Below are positions 1 through 9,041 of a stretch of DNA of 64,000 nt, piece by piece. The stretch lies in the NCBI RefSeq assembly GCF_000184345.1, contig NC_017583.1, positions 1,674,001 to 1,738,000 of the forward strand. Direction: 5' to 3'. The stretch comes from Spirochaeta thermophila DSM 6578. Its GTDB lineage: Bacteria > Spirochaetota > Spirochaetia > Winmispirales > Winmispiraceae. The translations under genes and the position numbers were made by a program. Positions within the stretch are counted from its first letter, which is position 1. Every line of letters begins with the position of its first letter. Below the pieces are notes generated by a model. The model was not told the DNA's origin and did not search any database. It saw nothing but the letters and a program-made list of their open reading frames with translations.

Positions 1-1000
1 ACTCGAACATGAGCGACCCTGCCGCCGCCGCCCCCGGCACCATCGCATCCTCAGGCTCCACCACCACCTCTCCCTCCTCCCGACCCTCATCCACACGCCC
101 GTCCACCGCCGCATCGATCCTCCTCAGCACCCGCTCCTCACTCTCACCCGACCCCACCTTCACCCGGTGGAACAACGCATACCGCGCCACCGCCCTCACC
201 AGCGAGGCATCCACCTCCTCCTGCTCGAGAAACGAGGCGAGCGCGCGGGCGGCCCTCACCATCACCAGCTCCGCCCGATGTCCCCGCGCCCCGAGCTCCG
301 CCGCAATCCTCACCGCCTCCCGGTAGGTCTCCTCGGCCACCCTCACCCTCCCGAGACGCTCTCTCGCCGCCTTCACCTGCGAGGCCAGCACCTCCTCCTC
401 TTCCTGCCATGCCCTGCAAAACCCCGCGGGATCCGTCTCGAACGCCAGCCTCCGCCGCACCACCTCGGCCCTCAAGTCCGGATCCTCCAGATGCCGCACC
501 GGCACCGCAAGCCCGAACCGGTCGAGAAACTGCGGCCTCAGATCCCCCTCCTCGGGGTTCATCGACCCCACCAGCAGGAACCGCGCCGGATGCTCATAGG
601 AGATCCCCTCCCGCTCCACGCGGTTGACCCCCGTTGCCGCCACATCGAGGAGCAGATCCACCAGGTGGTGCTCAAGGAGGTTCACCTCATCCACGTAGAG
701 GATCCCCCGGTGTGCCGCGGCGAGCAGCCCCGGCTCGAACTCACGCACCCCCTCGGAAAGGGCCTTCTCCACGTTGAGCGATCCCACCAGTCTGTCCTCG
801 GTGGTGTTGAGCGGGAGCTCCACCAGAGGCATCCCCGGCACGAGTGAGGCGAGGGCTCGCACAAGCGTGGTCTTTCCCGTACCCTTCTCGCCTGAGAGGA
901 GCACACCCCCAATACCCGGATCGATGACCCCAAGGAGGAGGGCCTGCTTCGCCTCCTCTTGGCCCACGATAGCCGAAAACGGAAACACACGATCGATCAC
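1..1000 (-). CDS. ChlI/MoxR-type AAA+ ATPase, partial (3' end beyond window)
   Basis: The reading frame starts with GTG at 1000 and stays open to base 1, so the C-terminus is missing and about 333 residues are visible. It has a Walker A motif GEKGTGKTT near residue 36, a Walker B segment ([11 protein letters not shown]) and sensor-like SMNPEEG, in the order of magnesium-chelatase subunit I. In organisms without chlorophyll such ATPases usually pair with a VWA-domain protein and act as metal-insertion or remodelling machines; the partner would lie left of the window. An AGGGGAG Shine-Dalgarno precedes the GTG, which lies 11 bases after the stop of the upstream membrane-protein gene, so the two form an operon. 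The exact substrate cannot be read from sequence. Confidence 0.85.
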   Translation of the reverse strand, partial: MIDRVFPFSAIVGQEEAKQALLLGVIDPGIGGVLLSGEKGTGKTTLVRALASLVPGMPLVELPLNTTEDRLVGSLNVEKALSEGVREFEPGLLAAAHRGILYVDEVNLLEHHLVDLLLDVAATGVNRVEREGISYEHPARFLLVGSMNPEEGDLRPQFLDRFGLAVPVRHLEDPDLRAEVVRRRLAFETDPAGFCRAWQEEEEVLASQVKAARERLGRVRVAEETYREAVRIAAELGARGHRAELVMVRAARALASFLEQEEVDASLVRAVARYALFHRVKVGSGESEERVLRRIDAAVDGRVDEGREEGEVVVEPEDAMVPGAAAAGSLMFE

Positions 1001-1011
1001 GCCACACTCCC

Positions 1012-1533
1012 CTACTCAAGGGTGGCAGGATCGACAAACACGTCTATCCACGGCGTGGAAAACGAGAAGAAGACGAAGAAGAACCCCCCGAGCACCAGGA
1101 GTGCAGTCAACAAGAGGCGGGTGCGGCCCTTCCAGGGGAGGCGCTCCAGGTCGTGCTCAAGCATGCCAGCCACGAGCCCCACTACGTAGGTGACCGCAAA
1201 GGCCCAGCTCAGCTCCACCGCGAGGCTCTCCACCTTCCCCACAAAGCCCGGAAGCACGTACCAGATGAGCACCACCACCCACGGCGCAAGCACCACGGAG
1301 AGGAAGCGTGAGGGCCAGAAACCAGGCGTCTCCCGCCTCCTGAGCGATCCTGCGGCCGCCGCTTCTATGAGTGAGGCAAAAAGGTAGGCCCAGTAGACCA
1401 TCTTCAGGTGCTCGAAGACCGACTCGTTCGTGCCGAACACCGGAACCAGCCAGCTCCATCCCGTAAGCTCATACCCAAAGTGGAGCACCCCGTAGATCCC
1501 CAGAAATACAAATGACTTGAGGAATATGTTCAT
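1012..1533 (-). CDS. small integral membrane protein (DUF6512-like)
   Basis: This is a 173-residue protein with about five hydrophobic segments. Near the N-terminus it has [11 protein letters not shown] followed by [10 protein letters not shown], a conserved pattern I associate with the uncharacterised DUF6512 membrane family. The ATG at 1533 was chosen because it has an AGGAGAG Shine-Dalgarno six bases upstream and starts directly with a membrane segment; a longer frame to 1764 begins with an unlikely basic stretch. It is the first gene of a two-gene unit with the ChlI-like ATPase. Function is unknown; the linkage suggests a membrane partner for the ATPase, but that is only inference. Confidence 0.65.
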   Translation of the reverse strand: MNIFLKSFVFLGIYGVLHFGYELTGWSWLVPVFGTNESVFEHLKMVYWAYLFASLIEAAAAGSLRRRETPGFWPSRFLSVVLAPWVVVLIWYVLPGFVGKVESLAVELSWAFAVTYVVGLVAGMLEHDLERLPWKGRTRLLLTALLVLGGFFFVFFSFSTPWIDVFVDPATLE

Positions 1534-1581
1534 GCTCTCTCCTGAACGATATGCTCTCCTCTCAATTATAGACAAAGAGCC

Positions 1582-1593
1582 GGCCTTAAGGCC
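1582..1593. repeat. 12-bp perfect palindrome in divergent promoter region
   Basis: GGCCTTAAGGCC lies in the 101-bp gap between the divergent membrane-protein gene and the HAD hydrolase gene. It is next to a TATAAT-like hexamer reading leftward at about 1564. It could be an operator for either gene; nothing else supports a regulator. Confidence 0.35.
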
Positions 1594-1634
1594 ATATCCT
1601 TGACGAGAAGGCCGGAGATCCGCACCTTTTACCC

Positions 1635-2141
1635 ATGCGATACCGTATCTTCGTCGACCTCGACGGCGTGCTCGTGGACTTCGAGAAGGGAGTGCTCGAA
1701 GCCACAGGGAAACGGGTTGACGAGCAGTCCCCTTCCGAGATGTGGGCTGTGCTCGCCCGTACACCCCACTTCTACGCCCGGCTCGACTGGCTCCCCGGCG
1801 GCCGGAAGCTTTGGCACTTCCTCCGCCCCCTCGGCCCTACCGTGCTCACCGGCCTTCCTCTCGGCAGATGGGCAGCCCCCCAGAAGCGGGAGTGGTGCCG
1901 CATCCACCTCGGCCCGGATGTGCAGGTGCTCACGTGCCTCTCACGACACAAGGCCACCACGGCACAAAAGGTGCTCCAGCCTGGTGAAATCCCTGTGCTC
2001 ATCGACGACAGGGAAAGCCTCAGGGCATCCTGGGAGGCGATAGGCGGTATCTTCATCCACCACACCTCAGCGGAGGAGAGCATCGGAGCGCTCCGCATCC
2101 TCCTCACCCGCTCAGAAGGGAGCGACCGACCCGGCCCCTGA
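1635..2141 (+). CDS. HAD-superfamily hydrolase, 5'-nucleotidase (NT5C)-like
   Basis: A 168-residue cytosolic protein. HAD motif I is DLDGVLVDF with the two catalytic aspartates at residues 8 and 10, a motif II threonine lies in TVLTGLP near 72, a lysine in SRHK near 106, and motif IV VLIDDRESL has D124 and D125. The DxDGVLxDF form is typical of deoxyribonucleotidase-like HAD phosphatases, so a small phosphomonoester is the likely substrate. No Shine-Dalgarno precedes the ATG; a TTGACG -35-like hexamer lies at 1600-1605. The 3' end overlaps the convergent GIN-domain gene by 30 bases. Assignment to HAD is firm, the substrate is not. Confidence 0.8.
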   Translation: MRYRIFVDLDGVLVDFEKGVLEATGKRVDEQSPSEMWAVLARTPHFYARLDWLPGGRKLWHFLRPLGPTVLTGLPLGRWAAPQKREWCRIHLGPDVQVLTCLSRHKATTAQKVLQPGEIPVLIDDRESLRASWEAIGGIFIHHTSAEESIGALRILLTRSEGSDRPGP

Positions 2142-2807
2142 GACATCCACATCTACCTCTGACGGATTCCCCCTGTATCTGAGTGATCCTACACCCGAGA
2201 CCGAACCCAACAGCCGTTCAGTCACCCAGAGCGTCACATGAGCTGCTCCCGATATCTCCACCTCGGCTTCCTCAACCTCTACTTCATACAAATCCACCCT
2301 CCCTGCTCCTGAAACCTCAAGCTCAAGTTCGCCAAACGCGGCCTCCTTGCCCACCACATCCGCAGCGCCCGACACCTCAAGGGAGAACCGATCCTCAACA
2401 AGTCCACGGAAAGTGAGTTCGCATGCGCCTGAGAGTTCCACTGACCTCAAGGAGGGAACGGTAATCCTCGCAACAGGAGTGGGGACGTTTCCCCACATAG
2501 TGACCCTTCCCCGCCATCCAAGAGAGAGGATGTCCCCTCTCTCTTTTACCTCCAGATACTCAAACAGACGTTCAGGTGCCTCAACCTCAACCGACCACTC
2601 ATCCCCTTTCACCACCCTTATTTCCCACACACCTGAAGATACTATCTTTGAAAAGCCTCTCCCCTCCACCTTCCTGGTCTCTACATCTCCCCATGACAGG
2701 GGATGTGGTTCTCCCACACAGGAAGCAATCCCGGGGAAGAGTCCTACCAGGAGCACCATAACCCCGATCCACACTTCCAGAAGTATGTTCGTCACCTTAC
2801 GTCTCAT
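2112..2807 (-). CDS. secreted GIN-domain (DUF2807) beta-helix protein
   Basis: A 231-residue protein with an N-terminal hydrophobic signal ending in a possible lipobox cysteine (GIASC, residue 30). It then carries the repeated SGA motifs of the head GIN domain (VELSGACEL, LEVSGAADV, LEVSGAGRV, VEISGAAHV, DVSGAGSV), which fold as a right-handed beta-helix. It is last in an operon with a YtrA-type regulator and an ABC transporter. Its ATG overlaps the last codons of the regulator gene by 11 bases, implying translational coupling. GIN proteins are envelope proteins of unclear role; here the linkage suggests a cell-envelope stress function. Confidence 0.8.
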   Translation of the reverse strand: MRRKVTNILLEVWIGVMVLLVGLFPGIASCVGEPHPLSWGDVETRKVEGRGFSKIVSSGVWEIRVVKGDEWSVEVEAPERLFEYLEVKERGDILSLGWRGRVTMWGNVPTPVARITVPSLRSVELSGACELTFRGLVEDRFSLEVSGAADVVGKEAAFGELELEVSGAGRVDLYEVEVEEAEVEISGAAHVTLWVTERLLGSVSGVGSLRYRGNPSEVDVDVSGAGSVAPF

Positions 2808-3171
2808 GCGATTCCTCCTTCCATGTCGTATAGTAATGAATTAGATCATCAGCTGTGATCCCGAGGGTATCCATCATAAGGAAAACCTCCGGAAGCACCT
2901 CTTTAAAAAATCTTTCTCGCTGGAGCTCCTTCACCTTTTCCTTTGCCCCTTCGCTCACATAAAAGCCTGTACCCCGCTGCTTGTGAATAACACCGTGTCG
3001 TTCCAGATACCCATAGGTCTTGAGCACTGTATTTGGATTCACCTCCATCTCCTCTGCAAGGTCTCGCACTGAGGGAATGCGCTCCCCTTCCTTGAAACTC
3101 CCGGAGACGATCTTCTCGAAGATGTGATCTGCGATCTGAAGATAGATTGGTCGCGTCTCTTTAAACTCCAC
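2797..3171 (-). CDS. YtrA-type GntR-family transcriptional regulator
   Basis: A 124-residue regulator. The N-terminal GntR winged helix spans about residues 10-75, with the DNA-reading segment RIPSVRDLAEEMEVNPNTVL and the wing GTGFYVSEGA. A short helical tail of about 45 residues replaces the larger effector domain, as in the YtrA subfamily that controls ABC transporter operons. It overlaps the permease gene by 11 bases upstream and the GIN gene by 11 bases downstream. The inverted repeat over the operon promoter at 4758-4787 is the natural candidate operator, so the operon is probably autoregulated. Confidence 0.88.
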   Translation of the reverse strand: MEFKETRPIYLQIADHIFEKIVSGSFKEGERIPSVRDLAEEMEVNPNTVLKTYGYLERHGVIHKQRGTGFYVSEGAKEKVKELQRERFFKEVLPEVFLMMDTLGITADDLIHYYTTWKEESHET

Positions 3172-3904
3172 GCGCTTCCCTCTCCCTTATCCTGAAGTAA
3201 GAAAGTACCCAGAACCACACTGAGGTGAAGAGTGAAAGGCCTATTGAAAACATCCTCCATGAGCCAAGAGGAAAGCTGAATCCATCGAAACCTCCGAAAG
3301 GAACACCCCTGAGCTTGCTCCATGCCCATATGCTAAACACCACTATGGCTGAGAGAAAGATCATTCCACCCAGTGAAGCGAGGACGGTCTTCCCTACAGG
3401 ATGGGAGGTGAAGTACACCCCTCCAAAGTAGAACAGCGCGTGCCCCAGGAGATAGGTGAGAAGGGCATCCCCCACCCCCGGGGGATAGAGGGGTACGAGA
3501 AAGCCCGCATGATGCGCAGGATCAAAAAGGGCAAACACAAGCACAGCGAGCATGCGGCCCACCCATATGAGAGGGAAACACACAAGGGGCCAGATGATGA
3601 GGGAAGGTATCATGCGATAGATGGTCTTTTCCCATGAAGCGAGGGGAAGGGTGTACCACTCATGACGTGTCCCCTTCTGCTGAAGCTCCTTGTGCGCTGC
3701 CGCTGCACTCACCCATCCTGTGAAGGAAAAGATAAACAGATAGGCTGAGGCATCCCCTCCTTGAGGATCCACAGAAAGTCCAAGACACATGAAGACAAAC
3801 GAGAGTGCCGCAACCACTCCAGGGATGGTGTAGAGGCTGTCCCGTCGTAAGAGGGCATCCCGCATGAGGTAACGAGAGGCTCTATACACTATCGAGTTCA
3901 TCAT
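3161..3904 (-). CDS. ABC transporter permease subunit
   Basis: A 247-residue integral membrane protein with about six hydrophobic segments and no Walker motifs. It follows the ATPase gene with a 4-base overlap and has an AAGGAGGGAG Shine-Dalgarno before ATG at 3904. Family-level similarity is weak by eye, but position between an ABC ATPase and a YtrA regulator is the standard arrangement of YtrA-controlled ABC-2-like exporters. The substrate is unknown; such systems are often linked to cell-wall stress or antimicrobial peptides. Confidence 0.75.
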   Translation of the reverse strand: MMNSIVYRASRYLMRDALLRRDSLYTIPGVVAALSFVFMCLGLSVDPQGGDASAYLFIFSFTGWVSAAAAHKELQQKGTRHEWYTLPLASWEKTIYRMIPSLIIWPLVCFPLIWVGRMLAVLVFALFDPAHHAGFLVPLYPPGVGDALLTYLLGHALFYFGGVYFTSHPVGKTVLASLGGMIFLSAIVVFSIWAWSKLRGVPFGGFDGFSFPLGSWRMFSIGLSLFTSVWFWVLSYFRIREREARGV

Positions 3905-4743
3905 ACTCCCTCCTTTTCAAGGAATCTCGCGAACGCCTCTGGTTCGGTACGCGCCGCATCGAAGAGGAGCTCGAGGTCCACCTCGCCCTTGCCGCCACCC
4001 GGAAGGATCGCTCCATAGCCGCCGGGGACCTTCTCTGCGTAGAGGGCAGCGGAGGGCACCTCGGGCGCCACCACGAAGGAGAAACGTTCCTGAAGGTCAT
4101 CCATTGAGGCATGGAGCACCACCCTCCCCTTACGGAGGATGATCACCGGGTCGATGAGGTGTTCCAGATCGCGCACCTGGTGGGTGCTTATGAGGAACGT
4201 ACGGCCTTCTGCTGCATACCGAGGGATGAGCCGCCGTACCTGACGCTTTGAGGGTATGTCGAGGCCGTTCGTAGGCTCATCCAGAAGGAGGAGAGGGACC
4301 CCGGTTGCGAGGGCAAAGGCCAGGAAAAACTTCTTCTGCTGACCGTACGAGAGTTGGGTGAGCTTCTTCGAGACATCCACCTCGAGGTGGTCGGAGAGCT
4401 CGAGAAACATCTCGTGGCGGTACCTTGGGTAAAATACACCCGTGGTCCGGGCGTACGTCTCAGCAACCACTGAGTAGGAGGGAAGTTCCTCGGCAAGAAA
4501 GTAGAGCTGCCCAAGCACTTCCGGATCCCTGCGGTCAGCAGGGATACCGAAGACCTCTACCGTGCCCTCATCGGGAAAAAGTTCTCCTGCGATGAGCTTG
4601 AGGAGGGTGGTCTTCCCTGCACCGTTCTCCCCTAGGAGGCCTGCCACCTGACCGGGGTAGAGACAAAGGGAAAGATCCTGGAAGAGAGGGGTGTTCTTCG
4701 TATAACTAAAGGATAGGTCTTCTATTCGGATCACAGAATCCAT
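3901..4743 (-). CDS. ABC transporter ATP-binding protein
   Basis: A 280-residue ATPase with Walker A GENGAGKTT at about residues 38-46, a signature-like LSYGQQKKF, Walker B LLLLDEPTNGLD and an H-loop STHQ. The ATG at 4743 was chosen because AAAGGAGC lies at ideal spacing; an upstream ATG at 4773 would sit inside the operator. The C-terminal 60 residues after the H-loop are an extension that is common in exporter ATPases. It is the first gene of the four-gene ATPase, permease, regulator, GIN operon. Confidence 0.9.
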   Translation of the reverse strand: MDSVIRIEDLSFSYTKNTPLFQDLSLCLYPGQVAGLLGENGAGKTTLLKLIAGELFPDEGTVEVFGIPADRRDPEVLGQLYFLAEELPSYSVVAETYARTTGVFYPRYRHEMFLELSDHLEVDVSKKLTQLSYGQQKKFFLAFALATGVPLLLLDEPTNGLDIPSKRQVRRLIPRYAAEGRTFLISTHQVRDLEHLIDPVIILRKGRVVLHASMDDLQERFSFVVAPEVPSAALYAEKVPGGYGAILPGGGKGEVDLELLFDAARTEPEAFARFLEKEGV

Positions 4744-4757
4744 ACGTGCTCCTTTGA

Positions 4758-4800
4758 AATAGTGTAATATCAATGTATAACACTATTAGTCTTTTGTCAA
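4758..4800 (-). promoter_or_regulatory. promoter with overlapping inverted-repeat operator
   Basis: Reading leftward there is TTGACA at 4795-4800, a 17-bp spacer and TACATT at 4772-4777. A perfect 8-bp inverted repeat, AATAGTGT at 4758-4765 and ACACTATT at 4780-4787, straddles the -10 and the spacer. GntR/YtrA regulators bind such AGTGT...ACACT sites, so this fits repression by the operon's own regulator. Confidence 0.75.
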
Positions 4801-4892
4801 CCTTTTGGTGCGCATCTCCTCGTCTTTCGTGTTCTCCGCACCTCTCTGACAGTGCCCTTCCACTTCACCTCTCCTCCTGTTAGACTTGTTAT

Positions 4893-5213
4893 ATGACCAT
4901 ACACTTTCTCTACTTTGAAGGATGCCCTCACAGCAGAGAGACGAGAGAGCACCTGGAAGAGGCGCTCCAGCAGCTAGGGCTCGATCCTCACATGGTAAAG
5001 GACGTGCGGATAGAGAACCAGGAACAGGCCGAAACGTGGCGGTTTCCTGGGTCGCCCACCATCCTTGTCGATGCCACGGACCTCGCTACAGGTGAGGTGC
5101 CCACCACCGTGGGCTTCACCTGCAGGGTGTACCACATAGAGGGAAAGCCCACAGGTGTGCTTCCCACCCGGTTCATCGTGGAGCGACTCGAGTCTTTTCT
5201 CTCTCGCATGTAA
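4893..5213 (+). CDS. thioredoxin-fold protein with CPHS motif
   Basis: A 106-residue protein that begins with a beta strand and the motif FEGCPHSRET. C11 is in the position of the first active-site cysteine and S14 replaces the second, giving a monothiol CxxS type. Later motifs RFPGSPTILVDATD and FTCRVY match small thioredoxin-like proteins whose cis-proline region is GSPTI. It could be a monothiol oxidoreductase or thiol sensor. There is no Shine-Dalgarno; a TAGACT -10-like hexamer ends six bases before the ATG. It is a single gene. Confidence 0.7.
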   Translation: MTIHFLYFEGCPHSRETREHLEEALQQLGLDPHMVKDVRIENQEQAETWRFPGSPTILVDATDLATGEVPTTVGFTCRVYHIEGKPTGVLPTRFIVERLESFLSRM

Positions 5214-5302
5214 CACCGTCATACGCTCTGGCACACCCGTGTACCCATGATAAGGTTAAAGAGAGCGGTTCATTCCCTCTATTACATCAAACGGGAGGTG
5301 CC

Positions 5303-8086
5303 ATGAAACGTGTGCTGTGTGCGCTTCTCTTTGTCGTACTCTCTCTTTCCCCTCTCTCCGCCACGGACTGGAAATCCATCACCACCCCCCACTTCAAGAT
5401 CCTCTTTCCTGCGGAGCTAGAGGAGGATGCACAATACGTTGCAAACCTCCTGGAGCAGCACGTAGAGGAGATCTTCGGGATACGGCCAGAGGGTCCTGCA
5501 CGCACCTGGCCGGTGGTCCTCTGGAACACCACCATGACGGCGAACGGCTCGGTGGGCCTCCCCCCTGCGGTGAGTTACTGGTACGAGGTGCCCTACGTGC
5601 GCGGCGGCCTGTTCGCAGGCGACTGGTACTCGCTCCTCGCTGTGCACGAAGGCCGCCACATGGCACAGGTAGATGCGGCCCGCCTGGGTCCCTGGTGGCT
5701 CTACTACGCCCTCGCCGGGGAGGCCGGCGAGGCGGTACACGAAGCCCTCACCATGCCCCTGTGGTTCATGGAGGGCGATGCGGTGTGGGCTGAGACGGCC
5801 TTCTCCGACAGGGGCAGGGGCCGCGTCCCGGCTTTCGCCTCGCAGTTCAGGGCCCTCACCCTGGAGCACCCCCTCTCCTACCACACCATGGTGAACCGAT
5901 CCTATGTGGTCTATACCCCCAACCACTACGTACTCGGGTATCACCTCGTCTCCTACATCCGGGAGACCTATGGCGAGGAGGCGATCCAGGAGGCCATCAG
6001 ATGGGGGAGCATGCTGCCCTATGTAGGGTTCGACATAGGTCTACGCCGGGTAACAGGCAAGGGGGTGAAAGGGCTCTACAACGAGATGATCTCGCATTAC
6101 CAGAAGGTGTGGAAAGAGGAGGTGGAGGGGATACCCCGGTTCCCCTCCCGTACCCTGGTGCCAGAAAAGGGGGACTACACCTGGTACTCGGCGGTGCGGA
6201 CACGGCCGGATGGCTCCCTCCTTCTGGCCCGGGGCACCCTCGAGAAGGGCACGGAACTGGTGCTCCGCACGCCAGAGGGAAAAGAACGCTCGGTGGGACG
6301 GATCCCTTCCGGTGAAGCCATGGCCCTCACCGATGAGAGCGCCTACTGGGTGGAGTACGCCCCAGGATGGGGCGAGCAGGAAGGGTGGTCAGACCTGTGG
6401 TACATGAACGTCGCCACAGGAAGGAAGAAGCGCCTCACCTCGAAAGGCCGGTACTACGGGGTGGGAGCCTCAGAGGACGGGTCTCTGGTCATAGGGTTGT
6501 GGTTCTCCCGTGATCGGAACGCGCAACTCCAGGTGTTCACAATGGAACGACCCGATGAGCTTCCCCCTGCGCCTTACTTCTCCTACACCTTCCCCCACGG
6601 CGAGGTACCCTCAGAAGTGGCGGTCTCACCCGACGGAGAGACACTCGCCGTGGTGGTGCACTCCCCTGCAGGCGTCTCCCTCCAGCTCCTCCACATCCCC
6701 ACCGCCACCCGTACCACCCTCATCCCTCCACAGTCACTCCCCCTCACCTGTCCTCTCTACCGCGCCGAGGCCCTCTACTTCATCGCTCCCCTCCACGGCT
6801 ACCCCGCCATCTACGCCCTCGTGCCCCAACCCGACGGCCCGGCCCGCCTCTTCCTCACCGCCACCGCCCCCTACAACATCACCGCCACCTCCATCACAGG
6901 TGGGATCCTCTACTATGCCGCCCACACCACCTGGAAAGGCCATTCCATCCAGACACTCGTCCTGGACCCCTCCTCCTGGCTCCCGGCCGAGGAGGCCCCT
7001 CACATAGCCCTCACCCCCACCCCCCGGGCATCCTCCACCCCCTTCGCCACCACCGCCCTCTCCTCCATGGACAAGATTGCCTACCCGGTCGAGGACTACT
7101 CCGTCCTTGGCCACCTCCTCAACATCCACTCATGGGCCATCCTCCCCTTTGACCTCGCACACCTCCACCCCGAGAAAACCCTCCTCAACACCGCATCGCT
7201 CGTCCTCTTCTCCAGCGACCTCCTCGGCACCACAGACCTCATCCTCTCTGCCGCCTACACCTTCCCCACCCACACCGCCCACGGGGGGTGGGCCTTCGAC
7301 ACCACCTACCTCGGTCTTGCCGGCGACTACCTCCTCGAGGGAGCACCGGGCACCCCCTCCAGCACCCACCTCGCCACAGTCCGCCTCCCCATCCAGGGCG
7401 GCCACGGCACGGGCCTCAACGCCGTCCGATGGCTCCTCCAACCGGAACTCACCGCAGGCATCACAACCTCCCCTGAAGAGGGGTCCAGATACCCCGTGGA
7501 GGAAACCCTCTCCTTCACCCTCAGGGGAATAGGAGGCCCAAGAGACCCCTTCCCGCTGTGGGGCCTCAGCGCAGAACTCTCCCACCTCCACTACCCCCTC
7601 CAGGACCAGGCTTCCTACCTCCTCTCTCAAACCCTCGACATACGCATCCCCGGCCTGCTCCCCCACGCAGCCCTCACGCTGGAGGCCCACACAGCCCAGG
7701 GCACCCACGACCTCAGCGGAGAACCCTTTGCCCTCGGCTACATCCCTTCCGATGAGGCGCACAGCATCCTCAGCCTCACGGCCACCTATGCCGTTCCCTT
7801 CCTCTACCCCGACCTCGCCCCTCTCGGCTCACTCGTCTACCTCAGGCGCATGAGACTCGCAGGCGTGTACTCCGCAGGCTGGCAGAGCACCGAACCCACC
7901 CTGCCCGACCTCACCACCACCCCTGTTCAGTCCGCAGGGTGTGGGCTCATCACCGACATGGGCCTCTTCGACATCCCCTCAGTGGTCTTCAGCCTCACCA
8001 CCGGTATCTACTGGCCCTTCCCACCCCACGGTGACGGACGGCCCCGCCTGTGGCTGAACCTCGAGGTGGGAACTCTCACCATGTAG
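5303..8086 (+). CDS. large exported protein: zinc-protease motif, beta-propeller-like middle, barrel-like end
   Basis: A 927-residue protein with signal peptide residues 1-20. Residues 22-270 look like a gluzincin peptidase: HEGRH (H115, E116, H119) is a HExxH zinc site and E157 in WFMEGDAVWAE is a candidate third ligand. Residues about 290-560 have repeated short strands like TolB/WD40-type propellers (YTWYSAVRTRPDGSLLLARG, VAVSPDGETLAVVV). The last 300 residues are rich in aromatic and alternating hydrophobic residues like an outer-membrane barrel, ending in LEVGTLTM. A GGGAGGTGCC Shine-Dalgarno supports the ATG at 5303. Codon and amino-acid composition changes sharply near base 6600 to a C-rich coding strand. 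A surface-anchored protease or OMP-assembly factor is possible; function is not established. Confidence 0.7.
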   Translation: MKRVLCALLFVVLSLSPLSATDWKSITTPHFKILFPAELEEDAQYVANLLEQHVEEIFGIRPEGPARTWPVVLWNTTMTANGSVGLPPAVSYWYEVPYVRGGLFAGDWYSLLAVHEGRHMAQVDAARLGPWWLYYALAGEAGEAVHEALTMPLWFMEGDAVWAETAFSDRGRGRVPAFASQFRALTLEHPLSYHTMVNRSYVVYTPNHYVLGYHLVSYIRETYGEEAIQEAIRWGSMLPYVGFDIGLRRVTGKGVKGLYNEMISHYQKVWKEEVEGIPRFPSRTLVPEKGDYTWYSAVRTRPDGSLLLARGTLEKGTELVLRTPEGKERSVGRIPSGEAMALTDESAYWVEYAPGWGEQEGWSDLWYMNVATGRKKRLTSKGRYYGVGASEDGSLVIGLWFSRDRNAQLQVFTMERPDELPPAPYFSYTFPHGEVPSEVAVSPDGETLAVVVHSPAGVSLQLLHIPTATRTTLIPPQSLPLTCPLYRAEALYFIAPLHGYPAIYALVPQPDGPARLFLTATAPYNITATSITGGILYYAAHTTWKGHSIQTLVLDPSSWLPAEEAPHIALTPTPRASSTPFATTALSSMDKIAYPVEDYSVLGHLLNIHSWAILPFDLAHLHPEKTLLNTASLVLFSSDLLGTTDLILSAAYTFPTHTAHGGWAFDTTYLGLAGDYLLEGAPGTPSSTHLATVRLPIQGGHGTGLNAVRWLLQPELTAGITTSPEEGSRYPVEETLSFTLRGIGGPRDPFPLWGLSAELSHLHYPLQDQASYLLSQTLDIRIPGLLPHAALTLEAHTAQGTHDLSGEPFALGYIPSDEAHSILSLTATYAVPFLYPDLAPLGSLVYLRRMRLAGVYSAGWQSTEPTLPDLTTTPVQSAGCGLITDMGLFDIPSVVFSLTTGIYWPFPPHGDGRPRLWLNLEVGTLTM

Positions 8087-8122
8087 CACATCTCCCCACT
8101 CCCCCATGCGCCGCCTGCGTAA

Positions 8123-8154
8123 AAGGAGGGACCCCTCCCTCGAGGCCCCTCCTT
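8123..8154 (-). terminator. possible rho-independent terminator of the ZIP gene
   Basis: AAGGAGGG (8123-8130) and CCCTCCTT (8147-8154) form an 8-bp stem between two convergent genes. Read leftward the stem runs into TTTTA. The T-tract is short, so this is a moderate call. Confidence 0.45.
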
Positions 8155-8172
8155 ACATCCGTCCGGAGGCAC

Positions 8173-8982
8173 CTATCCCAGGGCCACGTCCAGCGTCATC
8201 ATCACGGCAAAGCCTATGATCGCTCCCAGGGTGGAGACATCGGAGTTACCCGAGAGCTGCGACTCGGGGATCACCTCCTCTACCACTACGAAGATCATGG
8301 CCCCGGCCGCAAACGCAAGGGCATAGGGAAGCACGGGCTGCATCGCGAGCACGAAGGCGGCCCCCGCCACCGCGGCAACAGGCTCCACCACCGCAGAGAG
8401 CTGCCCCCAGAAAAAGCTCCTGGCCGGGCTCATTCCCTCGCGCCTGAGAGGGCCAGAGACCGCGAGCCCCTCGGGGAAGTTCTGGATCCCGATACCAAGG
8501 GCAAGGGCCACGGCCCCGGCGAGGTCCGCCGAGGGGATGCCCGCACCTACGGCTCCGAAGGCCACCCCCACAGCAAGCCCCTCCGGGATATTGTGAAGCG
8601 TGATCGCGAGTACCAACAGGAGCGTCTTCTTCCATGTGGTGTGGATGCCCTCGGCCTGCTCCACCGGCTGGCCCAGGTGGAGGTGGGGGAGCACCAGGTC
8701 CATGAGCCTGATGAACCCCGCACCCAGAAGGAAGCCCACGAGCGGGGGGACCCAGGGGATGAGCCCCATCTGTTCTGAAAGCTCTATGGAAGGATTCAAG
8801 AGTGACCAGAAGCTCGCAGCAATCATCACCCCCGCCGCGAACCCCAGCATTGCATCCATCACCTTACGGGAAGGATTGGGGAAGAGGAACACGCCGCCGG
8901 CACCAAGCGCGGTCATACCCCACGTGAACAGCGTGGCGAGAAACGCCTGAAGGATCACATGGGCCTCGATGAACCACTGCAT
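8173..8982 (-). CDS. ZIP-family divalent metal transporter
   Basis: A 269-residue inner-membrane protein with about eight hydrophobic segments. The ZIP signature histidine and glutamate pairs are present: HNIPEGLAVG at residues 130-139 in TM4 and QNFPEGLAVS at 167-176 in TM5. A histidine-containing loop (LPHLHLG near 98) lies before them. It probably imports zinc or a related divalent metal. The ATG at 8982 has GAGGAGG five bases upstream; a longer frame to 9015 lacks support. It is transcribed alone, divergent from a small zinc-ribbon gene. Confidence 0.92.
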   Translation of the reverse strand: MQWFIEAHVILQAFLATLFTWGMTALGAGGVFLFPNPSRKVMDAMLGFAAGVMIAASFWSLLNPSIELSEQMGLIPWVPPLVGFLLGAGFIRLMDLVLPHLHLGQPVEQAEGIHTTWKKTLLLVLAITLHNIPEGLAVGVAFGAVGAGIPSADLAGAVALALGIGIQNFPEGLAVSGPLRREGMSPARSFFWGQLSAVVEPVAAVAGAAFVLAMQPVLPYALAFAAGAMIFVVVEEVIPESQLSGNSDVSTLGAIIGFAVMMTLDVALG

Positions 8983-9041
8983 ACCGCCTCCTCTCGCACT
9001 ACACCGTATGATCACATATACTTTACTAGAGGAATAATACT

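Noticed and set aside
7130-7762. A 210-codon frame on the minus strand in the C-rich half of the 5303-8086 gene
   Set aside because: No Shine-Dalgarno and a repetitive Gly/Glu/Val translation. The plus-strand frame continues as plausible barrel strands to the stop at 8086.
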